The notes under the pieces were generated by a model. It was given only the letters and a program-made list of their open reading frames with translations, searched no databases and was not told the DNA's origin. From assembly GCA_964400125.1 (NCBI GenBank), contig CAYNSR010000003.1, positions 160,822 to 224,821 on the forward strand: a stretch of 64,000 nt of DNA. The letters run 5' to 3'. This stretch comes from Micavibrio sp964400125 (GTDB lineage: Bacteria > Pseudomonadota > Alphaproteobacteria > Micavibrionales > Micavibrionaceae). A program made the position numbers and the translations under genes. Within the stretch, counting starts at the first letter, position 1, and each line of letters starts with the position of its first letter. Positions 27,201-35,464 of the stretch are shown piece after piece.

Positions 27201-30200
27201 CTGCTCGACCGTCCCGGCGCTGGCGTTCAACGTTGGCTTGTCGGCGACCGCATCAGTGATGATCTGGAAGCCGTCATTGACGATTGCGCTTTGGCCTGTA
27301 ACGGGTTCGGTCGCCTTGGCCGACGCATTCAGGCCCGTCAGGTCGAGATCGGAATTCGCCGGCGGCGCAAACGTCAGACCGCCATTGTAATTCTGGCCGG
27401 CCGGAAGGGTAATCGTCCATGTGCCGGTCGCTGGCGTATAGGTCCCGTTTGTATTGGTCAGTGTCCATGTCGGGTCAATTCCCGTCACCGTCACGGTCAA
27501 TACCTGCGTCGCCGGACCGGCCGGGTCAAGTGTTGCCACGATCGGCACAAACACGCTGCCGTCTTCCTTGACGATCACATCATCGATATTGTTGTTGACG
27601 GTGATCGTCGGCGGCAGAATGACAGGGGCTTCGGCGTTCAGCGTCAATGTCGCCAAAGACGGATCGCCATCCGCATCGGTCAGCGTATAGGTGAACACAT
27701 CGGTCGAGGGCTTCTGATTGCCGATAGGGTTGCTTCCAGCAAGTGCAGCATCCAGATCCTGAGGATTTTGTACGTTCAGAGCAACGCCATCGGAATCAAT
27801 CAGGGCAATATTTGCCAACGCGCTGGCAGTAACATTGATCCCGACACCAATGACTTCGTCGCTCGCAGCCTTGATCATCGAGATTTCATCGCTGCCATCG
27901 CTGCCGCTCAACTGGCCGATCACGGTCGCGAGATTGCCCGTCACCGCGTTTCCAGAAGCATTGATATAGGTGTTCGGCTGTCCGTCACTAACGAAATAGC
28001 TGATAGTCTTCACATCCGGAGACGTGTTCGCATTGATCCAGTCGAGCGCCGATTGCAACGGCGCTTCGTAATTGGTGTTTCCGTTTCCGTTCAACGTGTT
28101 CAGGTAATTCAGAACATTTTGAAATCCCGAATCGTCTGTCACATTGAATGTCACGCCAGCACCAGCGTTAGTGCCGAACGGAACCAGATGGACCGTCACC
28201 GTGCCATTATCGTAATCGTGGAAATCCGACATCAGGTTTTTCACTGCGTTCGCCAGCAGGGATATTTTCGACGTCGCGCTGGTGTTTGAACCCATGCTGC
28301 CGCTGACATCCAACATCATCACCACGTTATAATCCTGTGCGGGGGCCGTCGGGCTGCCATCGAGGACATAGGTGTATGATCCATCGGATTTAATGGTCAG
28401 GGTTCCGTGGTCACCCTTGATGGTCGCATCGCCAGTACCGGGAACAGAAACGGTCGTCGTCCCGAAGGAAACCGCCGTAACCTTATTCGGGACATCCTGC
28501 GAACCGAGGTCAGCAGCGCCGATATTATCCGCATTCAGGCCGGAAATGACGTTCCCGTCGGTCCCGCCATCCAGCAGGTCAAAATTATTGATATCGTCAT
28601 TCGCTTTCGGTGCATCGTCCAGAACATTGATGACGACATTGCCGGTGACGGCATCGCCATCACTATCCGTCGCGCTGACCCCGAAGCTGAGGGCCAGCGA
28701 TTCGTTGGTGTCAGTTACATCCGGATGATCGATCACCCCGGTCAGGTTGAAGGTATAGGTGCCATTCGCGTTCACCTGAAGCGTGAAAATCGGGTCCGTT
28801 CCTGCAACACCTGTGTAGGTGTTACCGGTCAGGGTCACATCCACCGGAACGCCGTTCGATGTCAGCGGAATTGCAGAAATGAAAGCGCCCGTCGCGCCAA
28901 AAACGCCCGGGGTATCGCTGCCGAAATTGGCGGTCATAGTGTGAGAAACGCTAACCGTTCCTGTCGCGGCCAGATCGGTTTCATCGACTGTTTTCGTTCC
29001 CGGCTGGAAATTCTGCGGAACGTCATCGGGCGCAACCGTCACGGCCAGAGGAACAGTCACGGAAGTATCGTTATCGGTCAGATCATATTCCGACCCGCTC
29101 AGGCTCACTTCCGACGCATAGGTCGTGACGCTGAGGTTGAGCGTCCCGCTGAAGCCCGTGGGCGGGTTCAGCTTCAGGCCCGTCAACTGGGCCGGCGTCA
29201 GTTGCCAGACACCGCCGCCAAGATCCGTCCCCTGATTGAGGCTCGCCCCGGTCGGCAGACCGGAAACGCTCAGGTGTGTAATCGCTTCGGACCCGTCGAG
29301 ATCGGTCACGGATGTCGCGATATTGAGATCAATAGCGCGGTCTTCCTCCCCACCAGGGGACGATGCCGTAAGAATCGGTGTGTCAATCACCGCGTCAGTA
29401 ACGATATTAAATCCGTCCGTGGCCTGTGCGCTGGTGCCCGAAGCCGGTTCAAACGCCGTGGCTGTCGCAACCAGACCGCTCATGTCGATATCAGAATCCG
29501 CTGGCGGGGTGAAGGTCATCACCGTGCTCAGGTTCTGGCCAGCAGGCAAGGTCACGGTCCATGTACCAGAAACCGCGTCGTAAGTGCCGACAGGGGCGCT
29601 GAAACCCCATGCAGCATCGATTCCGGTCACGGTCACGGTCAGAACTTCACTCGGGGCCGCATCCGCGCCAAGATTGGCAACAATCGGCACATCCACCGAA
29701 CCGTCTTCCTTGACACGCGCATCATCCACGCCGCCATTGACCAGAATATCCGGTGTATCCACCACTGGTTTCCATGTCAGGACCAGTGCGTCATTATTGC
29801 TGTTGGTGTCGTTCCCCAGATCGAAATCCGTATCGCTCTTGTTGGTTTCGGCATTAAACGTTGTCACATCCAGCGTAATCGTACCGTTAAATCCGGTCGG
29901 CGGGGTGACACTCAGCCCGGCCAGTTGCGCCGGGGTCAGGGTCCAGATTCCGGTTCCTGCATCATAGGTTCCCGCAGACAGGGTGAACCCGGACGGAAGA
30001 TTGGCAATCTCGATACGGGTGATGCTTTCAGAACCATCCACATCGGTCACAGCCGTCGTAATCCCAACAGGCAAAACCGCGTTTTCCAGACCCGCAGCAT
30101 CCTGCGTGGCCAGTGTCGGCACATCGGCAACCGCGTCAGTAACGATATTAAATCCGTCCGTGGCCTGTGCGCTGGTACCCGAAGCTGGCTCAAACGCCGT

Positions 30201-32027
30201 CGCGGTCGCGACCAGACCGCTCATATCGATATCGGAATCCGCAGGCGGGGTGAAGGTCATCACCGTGCTGAGATTTTGCCCCGGCGGCAAGGTCACGGTC
30301 CATGTACCAGCAACCGCGTCATAAGTGCCGACGGGAACGCTGAAGCCCCATGTCGTGTCAATTCCGGTCACGGTTACGGTCAGAATTTCATTCGGGGACG
30401 CATTCACGCCGAGATTGGCCACAACGGTTACGTTTACCGTGCCGTCTTCAAGCACTTGCGCATCATCCACGCCGCCATTGACCAGAATATCCGGCGTATC
30501 AACCACCGGCGTCCATGTCAGTGTCAGGGGTCCGGTGTTGCTGTTGGTGTTGTCGGTCAGATCCTGTTCGTCACCGCTCAGTGTCGATTCGCTGTTATAG
30601 GTGGTCACATCCAACGTGATTGCCCCATGGAATCCGGTCGGCGGGGTGACACTCAGCCCGGCCAGTTGCGCCGGGGTCAGGGTCCAGATTCCGGTTCCTG
30701 CATCATAGGTTCCCGCAGACAGGGTGAACCCGGACGGAAGATTGGCAATCTCGATACGGGTGATGCTTTCAGAACCATCCACATCGGTCACAGCCGTCGT
30801 AATCCCAACAGGCAAAACCGCGTCTTCCAGACCCGCAGCATCCTGCGTGGCCAGTGTCGGCACATCGGCAACTGCATCGACAAAAACATTGACCGGCCCG
30901 GTCTGGGACGAAGACAGGCCGTTGACGGTGCTGGTATTGGTGACGGTCACAACCAGATTCGGCAAATCAACATCGCTGTCCGCCGGGGGCGATAGCAACG
31001 GACCGCCTGAAAAAGTCCCGCCACCGGGCATGTCATGCGTCCACGTTCCGGTCGCGGCATCGTATGTGCCGCCATTGGGATCGACCGTCCATCCGGCAGG
31101 AATGCCGCTCAATGTTACGGTTGTATCGACATTGGCGAATCCGTTGGAACTGGCGACAATCAAAAGCTGAACCGTTCCGTCTTCCTTCACGAACACATCC
31201 TGCGTTTCAAAACCCGGCGTGCCCGGAGGCTGCGGCGCGGGATCGCTTTCGGCGAAAACGCGACCATCGAATTGCGGCAAGCCAAATTGCAGCGCCGTCG
31301 GGCCAATCGGTCCGACAGGAGCGGGGGAGCCCAAAGGCGCGGAATCGACACTGCTTTGGAAACCGAAACCACCGCGACCCCCGGCGGCACCCGTTTCACC
31401 GGCGGCAGGTTCAACCTGCGCCAGTTCTTCGGCCAGTTGCGCCATCTCGGGTTCGGCGCGGACATCTTCCTTCCCGGCCAGACGCGACCATTCCAGCAAT
31501 TCAATCCCGTCAATGACCAGCCCCCCGGCAATCTTCATGACTGGCGGTGTGGTAGAAAACATAGCCTGTTCGTAATTCTGCAAGACAACGGTCCCGCCAT
31601 TGGCGAAGGTCAGGATGAGCGTACCGTTTTCAAGATGCGTTTCCTGCGACTTGGGGTCGAATTCCAGCACATAAGTCTGGCCCGGGACGAGCGTGAATTG
31701 CAAAACCGTCGCAGGCTGCGGACCGACAATCACAATCTCCGGGTTAGCGGTATCGTCGAGTGTGGCAGCAACCGCCCCGCCGGAAAGCGTTGCAAAAAGC
31801 GCCGCAGCATCGATCTGATCGCCATCGGCAAGTGCTATCTTCGCGCCCTGCGCCGCCATATCCTTGAAGTTTTCAATAACGAGCATAGCCCCGTCGGTTT
31901 TTGTAATCACCAAACCACCCGATGCGCTCAAGGCCATCCCCTTGATATCCGCCGTCGTCAGCGCCACCGTCAGGGGCTCTGTCTGTGTCGCGGCTGCGTT
32001 GTCTGCTGCGGATATGTTTTGGGCCAT
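24285..32027 (-). CDS. Giant type I-secreted repeat adhesin with two vWA domains
   Basis: A 2580-residue surface protein without a Sec signal, as expected for type I export. Residues 1-170 form a glycine/alanine beta-rich N-terminal module (BapA/LapA-prefix-like by layout), then a Pro/Gly linker. About 290-1000 holds tandem Ig/cadherin-like repeats, two of them almost identical. T1SS-143-like repeats with the DHPD signature are near 1000-1140 and 1710-1850. Two vWA domains carry intact MIDAS motifs DVSGSMG at Asp1240 and Asp2156. RTX nonapeptides (GGDGNDIIFGD, GGAGDDLLYGG) lie about 2365-2480, and the C-terminus is a VCA0849-type type I targeting domain. Its transporter is encoded just downstream. 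Role inferred: calcium-dependent adhesion or biofilm. No LapD/LapG homologue is in the window. Confidence 0.92.
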   Translation of the reverse strand: MAQNISAADNAAATQTEPLTVALTTADIKGMALSASGGLVITKTDGAMLVIENFKDMAAQGAKIALADGDQIDAAALFATLSGGAVAATLDDTANPEIVIVGPQPATVLQFTLVPGQTYVLEFDPKSQETHLENGTLILTFANGGTVVLQNYEQAMFSTTPPVMKIAGGLVIDGIELLEWSRLAGKEDVRAEPEMAQLAEELAQVEPAAGETGAAGGRGGFGFQSSVDSAPLGSPAPVGPIGPTALQFGLPQFDGRVFAESDPAPQPPGTPGFETQDVFVKEDGTVQLLIVASSNGFANVDTTVTLSGIPAGWTVDPNGGTYDAATGTWTHDMPGGGTFSGGPLLSPPADSDVDLPNLVVTVTNTSTVNGLSSSQTGPVNVFVDAVADVPTLATQDAAGLEDAVLPVGITTAVTDVDGSESITRIEIANLPSGFTLSAGTYDAGTGIWTLTPAQLAGLSVTPPTGFHGAITLDVTTYNSESTLSGDEQDLTDNTNSNTGPLTLTWTPVVDTPDILVNGGVDDAQVLEDGTVNVTVVANLGVNASPNEILTVTVTGIDTTWGFSVPVGTYDAVAGTWTVTLPPGQNLSTVMTFTPPADSDIDMSGLVATATAFEPASGTSAQATDGFNIVTDAVADVPTLATQDAAGLENAVLPVGITTAVTDVDGSESITRIEIANLPSGFTLSAGTYDAGTGIWTLTPAQLAGLSVTPPTGFNGTITLDVTTFNAETNKSDTDFDLGNDTNSNNDALVLTWKPVVDTPDILVNGGVDDARVKEDGSVDVPIVANLGADAAPSEVLTVTVTGIDAAWGFSAPVGTYDAVSGTWTVTLPAGQNLSTVMTFTPPADSDIDMSGLVATATAFEPASGTSAQATDGFNIVTDAVIDTPILTASSPGGEEDRAIDLNIATSVTDLDGSEAITHLSVSGLPTGASLNQGTDLGGGVWQLTPAQLTGLKLNPPTGFSGTLNLSVTTYASEVSLSGSEYDLTDNDTSVTVPLAVTVAPDDVPQNFQPGTKTVDETDLAATGTVSVSHTMTANFGSDTPGVFGATGAFISAIPLTSNGVPVDVTLTGNTYTGVAGTDPIFTLQVNANGTYTFNLTGVIDHPDVTDTNESLALSFGVSATDSDGDAVTGNVVINVLDDAPKANDDINNFDLLDGGTDGNVISGLNADNIGAADLGSQDVPNKVTAVSFGTTTVSVPGTGDATIKGDHGTLTIKSDGSYTYVLDGSPTAPAQDYNVVMMLDVSGSMGSNTSATSKISLLANAVKNLMSDFHDYDNGTVTVHLVPFGTNAGAGVTFNVTDDSGFQNVLNYLNTLNGNGNTNYEAPLQSALDWINANTSPDVKTISYFVSDGQPNTYINASGNAVTGNLATVIGQLSGSDGSDEISMIKAASDEVIGVGINVTASALANIALIDSDGVALNVQNPQDLDAALAGSNPIGNQKPSTDVFTYTLTDADGDPSLATLTLNAEAPVILPPTITVNNNIDDVIVKEDGSVFVPIVATLDPAGPATQVLTVTVTGIDPTWTLTNTNGTYTPATGTWTITLPAGQNYNGGLTFAPPANSDLDLTGLNASAKATEPVTGQSAIVNDGFQIITDAVADKPTLNASAGTVEQGNPVSISLSSAVTDLDGSETITGYQISGVPAGFSFNQGTSLGGGVWTFTPAQVAGLQLSGPDSFSGNFNLTVRVNNAETSLGGAEVDLSDNTNFATKTLAISITPDDQPIVAQPAVKVVDETALVSGTVSTSGAVTANFGNDTPGSFSATGGFSAAIPLKSEGIPVLVTQTGNVYTGKAGTETIFTLTLESNGQYTFDLTGTLDHPDTANHNDAIRLQFGVRATDSDGDSANTTIRIDVLDDGVVAVDDAATVDMGIGFVTGNVLSNDTLSQDTPNAVSKVQFGTTVVDVPATGFATITGKDGVLKIAADGSYTYTLLPGAGMTTTMNTLVLRDAATGTEFTVNAVQTATGVEFTLQLVNGTGDLNGFFLDIGGDGGPIFSVGDSSNNMGGISNGFDYARVLGSVGGGDADVTQATFEIAGLSLADLDDAIIGIRATSVATEASLKLTGTVETETVVCGCADDQFVYTLRDSDGDTDTAKLDIQCAVPVFLVGENVDDAAGSTIPYRVGTGVGTMNGAGAGDILVGDVGGATIVNQVKDYNIVMMLDVSGSMGSKTDANSRISLLTKAVKNLMEDFSAYDNGTIKVKLITFATGITQTGEFTVTTDGGYNSVVSFLNNLTGNGWTNYEAPLQSAINWLQSSAPIPGAETISYFVSDGEPNHYVNNSGTATSGTLSQVMAQLNGTADGTNEIATIKALSDEVIGVGINIGSSTLANIAALDSDGVALNVRDPQDLDAALAATNPLNRPAAVGDDHLVGGDGNDIIFGDALFTDAVAASFGLTALPGSGWDVFARLEAGESPVKPDWTRADTLAYIRANAESLAVEATGDGGAARSGGHDRLEGGVGNDLIFGQEGNDLIIGGAGDDLLYGGSGADTFQYNAITDGFDTIGDFDVTEGDVLDLSALLGDVGFDPVNDAITNFVFATDTAQGTVIQIDLTGAGNAAGATSVVVLEGVHGVTLNDLLASGSLTTV
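29400..30880 (-). repeat. Near-identical tandem 741-bp repeats in the adhesin
   Basis: Two consecutive units of about 741 bp (247 codons) are almost identical at DNA level. For example, the block encoding LSAGTYDAGTGIWTLTPAQ occurs near 29930 and near 30670, and the block encoding GTSAQATDGFNIVTDAV occurs near 29420 and 30160. Each unit contains a DVDGSESITRIEIANLPSGF module and a VNGGVDDA...EDG module. Such repeats invite recombination and length variation, and short-read assembly could mis-count them. Confidence 0.85.
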
Positions 32028-32258
32028 CGTCTTGATCTCCTTGATATTTTTATTGTTCCGGATCAGGCGCGCACACGCATGCCCGCCGCCCGGAATGAAG
32101 GGAATGGCGCAGTTTTATATGAATCATCCCCCCCTGTCAAACATTATTATGTGAAACATGAGCTTTTTCTTGTGTCTGTGCGCATGCTTTTGCGTACCCC
32201 CGGCCCCCTTTGTCCTCCGGCGGACCTCCATCTTAAGGGAAAGAGCCTTTACAAAACG

Positions 32259-33725
32259 TTATTGCTCCTGCAATCCGCCCACCAGAACGTATTTGACGCT
32301 TAAGAAATCCTCTATCCCGTAATAGGACCCCTCCCGCCCGAAGCCGGATTCCTTGACGCCGCCAAAGGGGGCCGATTCGGTCGACAGGAACGGTTCATTG
32401 ATTCCCACCATGCCGTATTCCAGCGCCTCGGCGACACGGAACGCCTGCCCCAGTTCGTTTGTGTAAAAATACGACGCCAGCCCGTAGCGCGTATCATTCG
32501 CAAGGCGGATGACTTCCGCCTCATCCCTGAACCGGAAGATCCCCGCCACCGGCGCAAAAGTTTCCTCGGCATTGAGCAACATGTCGGCGTTCATCCCAGT
32601 CAGCACGGTCGGTTCAAAAAACAAATCCCCGGCCCGGTGCGGCTTCCCGCCCGTGACCAGCGTTGCACCCATGGCGACGGCGTTGTCGATATGCTGCTGC
32701 GCTTTTTGCAGCCCCGCCGCGTTAATCAGCGGCCCCATCTGCACGCCTTCCCTGTCGCCGGACCCGACCTTCAGCGCCGCGACACGTTGCGCGAATTTTT
32801 CAACGAAGGCATCGTGAATGCCCTCCTGCACATAAATGCGGTTGGCGCAGATACAAGTCTGCCCTGCATTCCTGAACTTGCTGGCCATCGCCCCGTCCAC
32901 CGCCTTGTCCAGCGTAGCGGAATCAAAAACGATAAAGGGCGCGTTCCCACCCAGCTCCAGCGATACTTTTTTCACCGTCGATGCGCATTGTCGCATCAGA
33001 ATTTTTCCCACTTCAGTCGATCCGGTGAAGGAAAATTTCCTCACCACCGGATGCGTCGTCAGCACCTCGCCGACGGCGGGCGTCGTCTGCAACGATGCCG
33101 TGACGACGTTGAACACACCCTTTGGCAAACCCGCCTGTTCCGCCAGCACCGCCAGCGCCAGCGCGGACAGCGGCGTGTCTTCTGCAGGTTTCAGCACCGC
33201 CGTGCATCCGGCGGCAAGGGCGGGGGCGACTTTTCGGGTAATCATGCTCGATGGAAAATTCCACGGCGTGATTGCCGCAACCACGCCGACCGGCACTTTG
33301 TTCACAAGGACCCGCGCATCCGCCTTGTGCGTCGGGATCGTATCGCCGTAAACGCGCCGGGCTTCTTCGGCATACCATTCGACAAAGGCCGCCGCCCCCA
33401 TCACCTCGCCGCGCGCCTCCGCCAAAGGCTTGCCCTGTTCCGTAGTCAGCAGGAGAGCCAGATCATCAGCGCGCGCCGCGATCAGGTCTGCCCAGTTGCG
33501 CAAGATACGCGACCGCTCCTTGGCCAGTTTCCCACGCCATGCGGGAAACGCCGCCTGCGCCGCGAACACGGCTCTTTCGGCATCAACCGCATCCATATCA
33601 GGGACGAATGCAATCTGCGCACCCGTCGCGGGATTGGTGACGGCAAAATTCCGGCCGCTTTCCGCGCCAACCCAGTCGCCGCCGATAAAGGCCTGCTCCC
33701 GCAAAAGATCCTGATATCCGGTCAT
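32259..33725 (-). CDS. gabD: NAD(P)-dependent succinate-semialdehyde dehydrogenase family
   Basis: Oxidises succinate semialdehyde (or a related aldehyde) to the acid, typically at the end of GABA breakdown. It has 488 residues, matching GabD (482). The aldehyde dehydrogenase core is intact: AAITPWNFPSSMITRK, the cofactor loop FTGSTEVGK, the catalytic Glu in LELGGNAPFIVF, and the nucleophile Cys in RNAGQTCICANR. GIEDFLSVKYV closes the protein as in GabD. Substrate is inferred from overall likeness, since no gabT is adjacent. The gene is divergent from tspO with a 57-bp gap. Confidence 0.88.
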   Translation of the reverse strand: MTGYQDLLREQAFIGGDWVGAESGRNFAVTNPATGAQIAFVPDMDAVDAERAVFAAQAAFPAWRGKLAKERSRILRNWADLIAARADDLALLLTTEQGKPLAEARGEVMGAAAFVEWYAEEARRVYGDTIPTHKADARVLVNKVPVGVVAAITPWNFPSSMITRKVAPALAAGCTAVLKPAEDTPLSALALAVLAEQAGLPKGVFNVVTASLQTTPAVGEVLTTHPVVRKFSFTGSTEVGKILMRQCASTVKKVSLELGGNAPFIVFDSATLDKAVDGAMASKFRNAGQTCICANRIYVQEGIHDAFVEKFAQRVAALKVGSGDREGVQMGPLINAAGLQKAQQHIDNAVAMGATLVTGGKPHRAGDLFFEPTVLTGMNADMLLNAEETFAPVAGIFRFRDEAEVIRLANDTRYGLASYFYTNELGQAFRVAEALEYGMVGINEPFLSTESAPFGGVKESGFGREGSYYGIEDFLSVKYVLVGGLQEQ

Positions 33726-33782
33726 GTCGCATTATCCTTCCATCTGTTATGGTGTGCCGTCGAATAGTAGAATGAAAGGCCC

Positions 33783-34286
33783 GTGGCAATGAAGCCCTTT
33801 TTCCGTGATTCCTCCCGCCTGCCCGCCCTGATCCGGGTTTTACTGCCGGTTCTGGCGATCCCGGCGCTGGGTGCCTTTGTCGGCCTGTCAACCCGGCAGG
33901 GTGTGGAGAGCTGGTACCAGACCTTGCAAAAACCGTCTTTCACCCCGCCGGACTGGGCCTTTGGCACGACCTGGACGCTGCTTTATGTCATGATGGGCCT
34001 GTCTCTCGGGCTGCTGTGGCAACGGGCCGGGGATATCCCCCGCCTCATCTTCCGGCTTTTTGCCCTGCAACTTGGTGTCAATCTGGTGTGGAGCTACCTG
34101 TTTTTCCAGATGCACTGGCTCTGGTTCAGCGTGGTGTGGATTGGCGGCCTGATCGGTCTGACCGCATGGCTGATCGGTGCGCTGTGGTGCCACCACCGTC
34201 TTTCCAGCTTGCTGCTCTGGCCCTATCTGGGTTGGCTGTGCTTCGCCCTAACCCTAAGCTTTGGTATAGCCCGCCTGAATAGCTAG
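33783..34286 (+). CDS. TspO/MBR family membrane protein
   Basis: A 167-residue integral membrane protein with five predicted helices, the family's usual layout. Typical residues are GAFVGLSTRQGVESWYQTLQ, KPSFTPPDWAFGTTWTLLYV and the end motif NLVWSYLFFQMHWLW. The PSFTPPDWxFGxxWT block is the TspO signature. Members bind tetrapyrroles and are linked to stress and, in phototrophs, to pigment control. Bacterial function remains unsettled. The ATG at 33783 follows GGCCCGTGGC without a strong Shine-Dalgarno sequence; a second ATG two codons later is also possible. Confidence 0.92.
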   Translation: MAMKPFFRDSSRLPALIRVLLPVLAIPALGAFVGLSTRQGVESWYQTLQKPSFTPPDWAFGTTWTLLYVMMGLSLGLLWQRAGDIPRLIFRLFALQLGVNLVWSYLFFQMHWLWFSVVWIGGLIGLTAWLIGALWCHHRLSSLLLWPYLGWLCFALTLSFGIARLNS

Positions 34287-34382
34287 GCTTTTCATAGATT
34301 CTCATTGAATGGCTGTACCAGTGTGGTTATTGTTGGGAGCCTGAAACCTTGGCACTCAATATTTTCACCTAGGCCCGGCAAT

Positions 34383-34898
34383 ATGGCATTTAAATTCGAT
34401 AAGCTCAGCGTCCTGGTCGTCGAGGATACCCTGCCGATGCAAAAGCTCATCGTCTCGGTTCTGGAATCGCTTGGCGTCGGGCATGTCCACGCGGCGGATA
34501 GCGGTGAACGCGGCTTTGAAAGTTTCAGGAAACACAATCAGGATATCATCATCTCCGACTGGCATATGACGCCGATGGACGGCATCGCCCTGACCGAAGA
34601 GATCCGCAGAAACCAGCTTTCGCCAAATCGCATGGTGCCGATCATTTTGGTCACAGGCTACAGTGCGCTCGCCCGCGTGGCCGAAGCCAGAGACGCGGGC
34701 GTCACAGAATTTCTGGTCAAGCCGTTTTCCGCCAACGATCTGGCCAAACGAATCGCCTATGTCATCAACAAACCGCGTGACTTCATCGACTCCGTCGCCT
34801 ATTTCGGACCCGACCGCCGCAGGCGCGCGCAACCCGACTACAAGGGCCCGTATCGCCGCCTGATGGATCAGAACGACAGCCAGACCGCCTCGAAATAA
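34383..34898 (+). CDS. Single-domain CheY-like response regulator
   Basis: A 171-residue protein whose first 130 residues form a receiver domain. The acidic pair is Glu14-Asp15, the phospho-acceptor Asp59 lies in IIISDWHMTPMDG, the switch Thr91 is in ILVTGYSA and the conserved Lys113 is in FLVKPF. The C-terminal 40 residues (FGPDRRRRAQPDYKGPYRR) are basic and hold no DNA-binding domain. This tail is seen in stand-alone alphaproteobacterial regulators of the CheY type, whose output is by protein contact. No histidine kinase is nearby. The next gene, 29 bp downstream, probably encodes a partner. Confidence 0.9.
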   Translation: MAFKFDKLSVLVVEDTLPMQKLIVSVLESLGVGHVHAADSGERGFESFRKHNQDIIISDWHMTPMDGIALTEEIRRNQLSPNRMVPIILVTGYSALARVAEARDAGVTEFLVKPFSANDLAKRIAYVINKPRDFIDSVAYFGPDRRRRAQPDYKGPYRRLMDQNDSQTASK

Positions 34899-34927
34899 TT
34901 GAAACATTCAAACATTTGAAACCCGCC

Positions 34928-35461
34928 ATGAACCAGGATTTTCCTCCGCACAGAGTCCGCATTATAAAAGCAAGCCACCTGTTGCAAAGCAAGGTCGGTT
35001 CCGGCGAAATTGAAGACGCCAAAATTCAGAAAATGCAAAGAATCATCGACACGACGACGACAGATTTCGTGCCCATGGGGCTAAGGCTTCTCGAAGAACT
35101 CGCCGTTGTCCTGAAGAACGCGGAGCAGAAAACTGCCGATGAAGACTCCCTGATCCGGGCCATGGCGGCCCCGGTGATGCAGATCAAGGCCAATGCGTCC
35201 ATGTTCCATTATGAACTGATCGGAACGCTGGCCTCGATCGTGCTTGATTTTCTTGAACACATCGACGGCCTCGACGATGCGGCGCTCGAAATCGTCAACG
35301 CCCACCACCAGACCTTATCCCTGATCCTCAACACAAAAATGTCCGGCATGGGCGGCGAACAGGGCGCCGCGCTGGAACGGGAACTGCGCGACGCCTGCAA
35401 GCGCTATTTCAGCAAGATGAGCCGGGGCGGCAGCACCCCGGATACACCCCCCGTCCTTTAA
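34928..35461 (+). CDS. Uncharacterised helical protein paired with response regulator
   Basis: A 177-residue soluble protein, starting at the ATG 34928 rather than an upstream TTG. I do not recognise a named family. It is predicted to be mainly helical (IEDAKIQKMQRIIDTTTTDF, FVPMGLRLLEELAVVLKN, MFHYELIGTLASIVLDFLEH) with no signal peptide, membrane segment or enzyme motif. The phrase EIVNAHHQTLSLILNTKMSG contains two adjacent His residues on a helix that could act as a phosphotransfer site, but this is speculation. Tight linkage to the CheY-like gene suggests a shared signalling task. It ends 3 bp from the convergent serA stop. Confidence 0.6.
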   Translation: MNQDFPPHRVRIIKASHLLQSKVGSGEIEDAKIQKMQRIIDTTTTDFVPMGLRLLEELAVVLKNAEQKTADEDSLIRAMAAPVMQIKANASMFHYELIGTLASIVLDFLEHIDGLDDAALEIVNAHHQTLSLILNTKMSGMGGEQGAALERELRDACKRYFSKMSRGGSTPDTPPVL

Positions 35462-35464
35462 AAA

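Noticed and set aside
24336..30995. Long plus-strand open frames inside the adhesin gene (738 and 862 residues)
   Set aside because: They lie opposite a repetitive gene and repeat with it; the translations are Arg/Ile/Gly-rich without any domain. The minus-strand product has clear domains.
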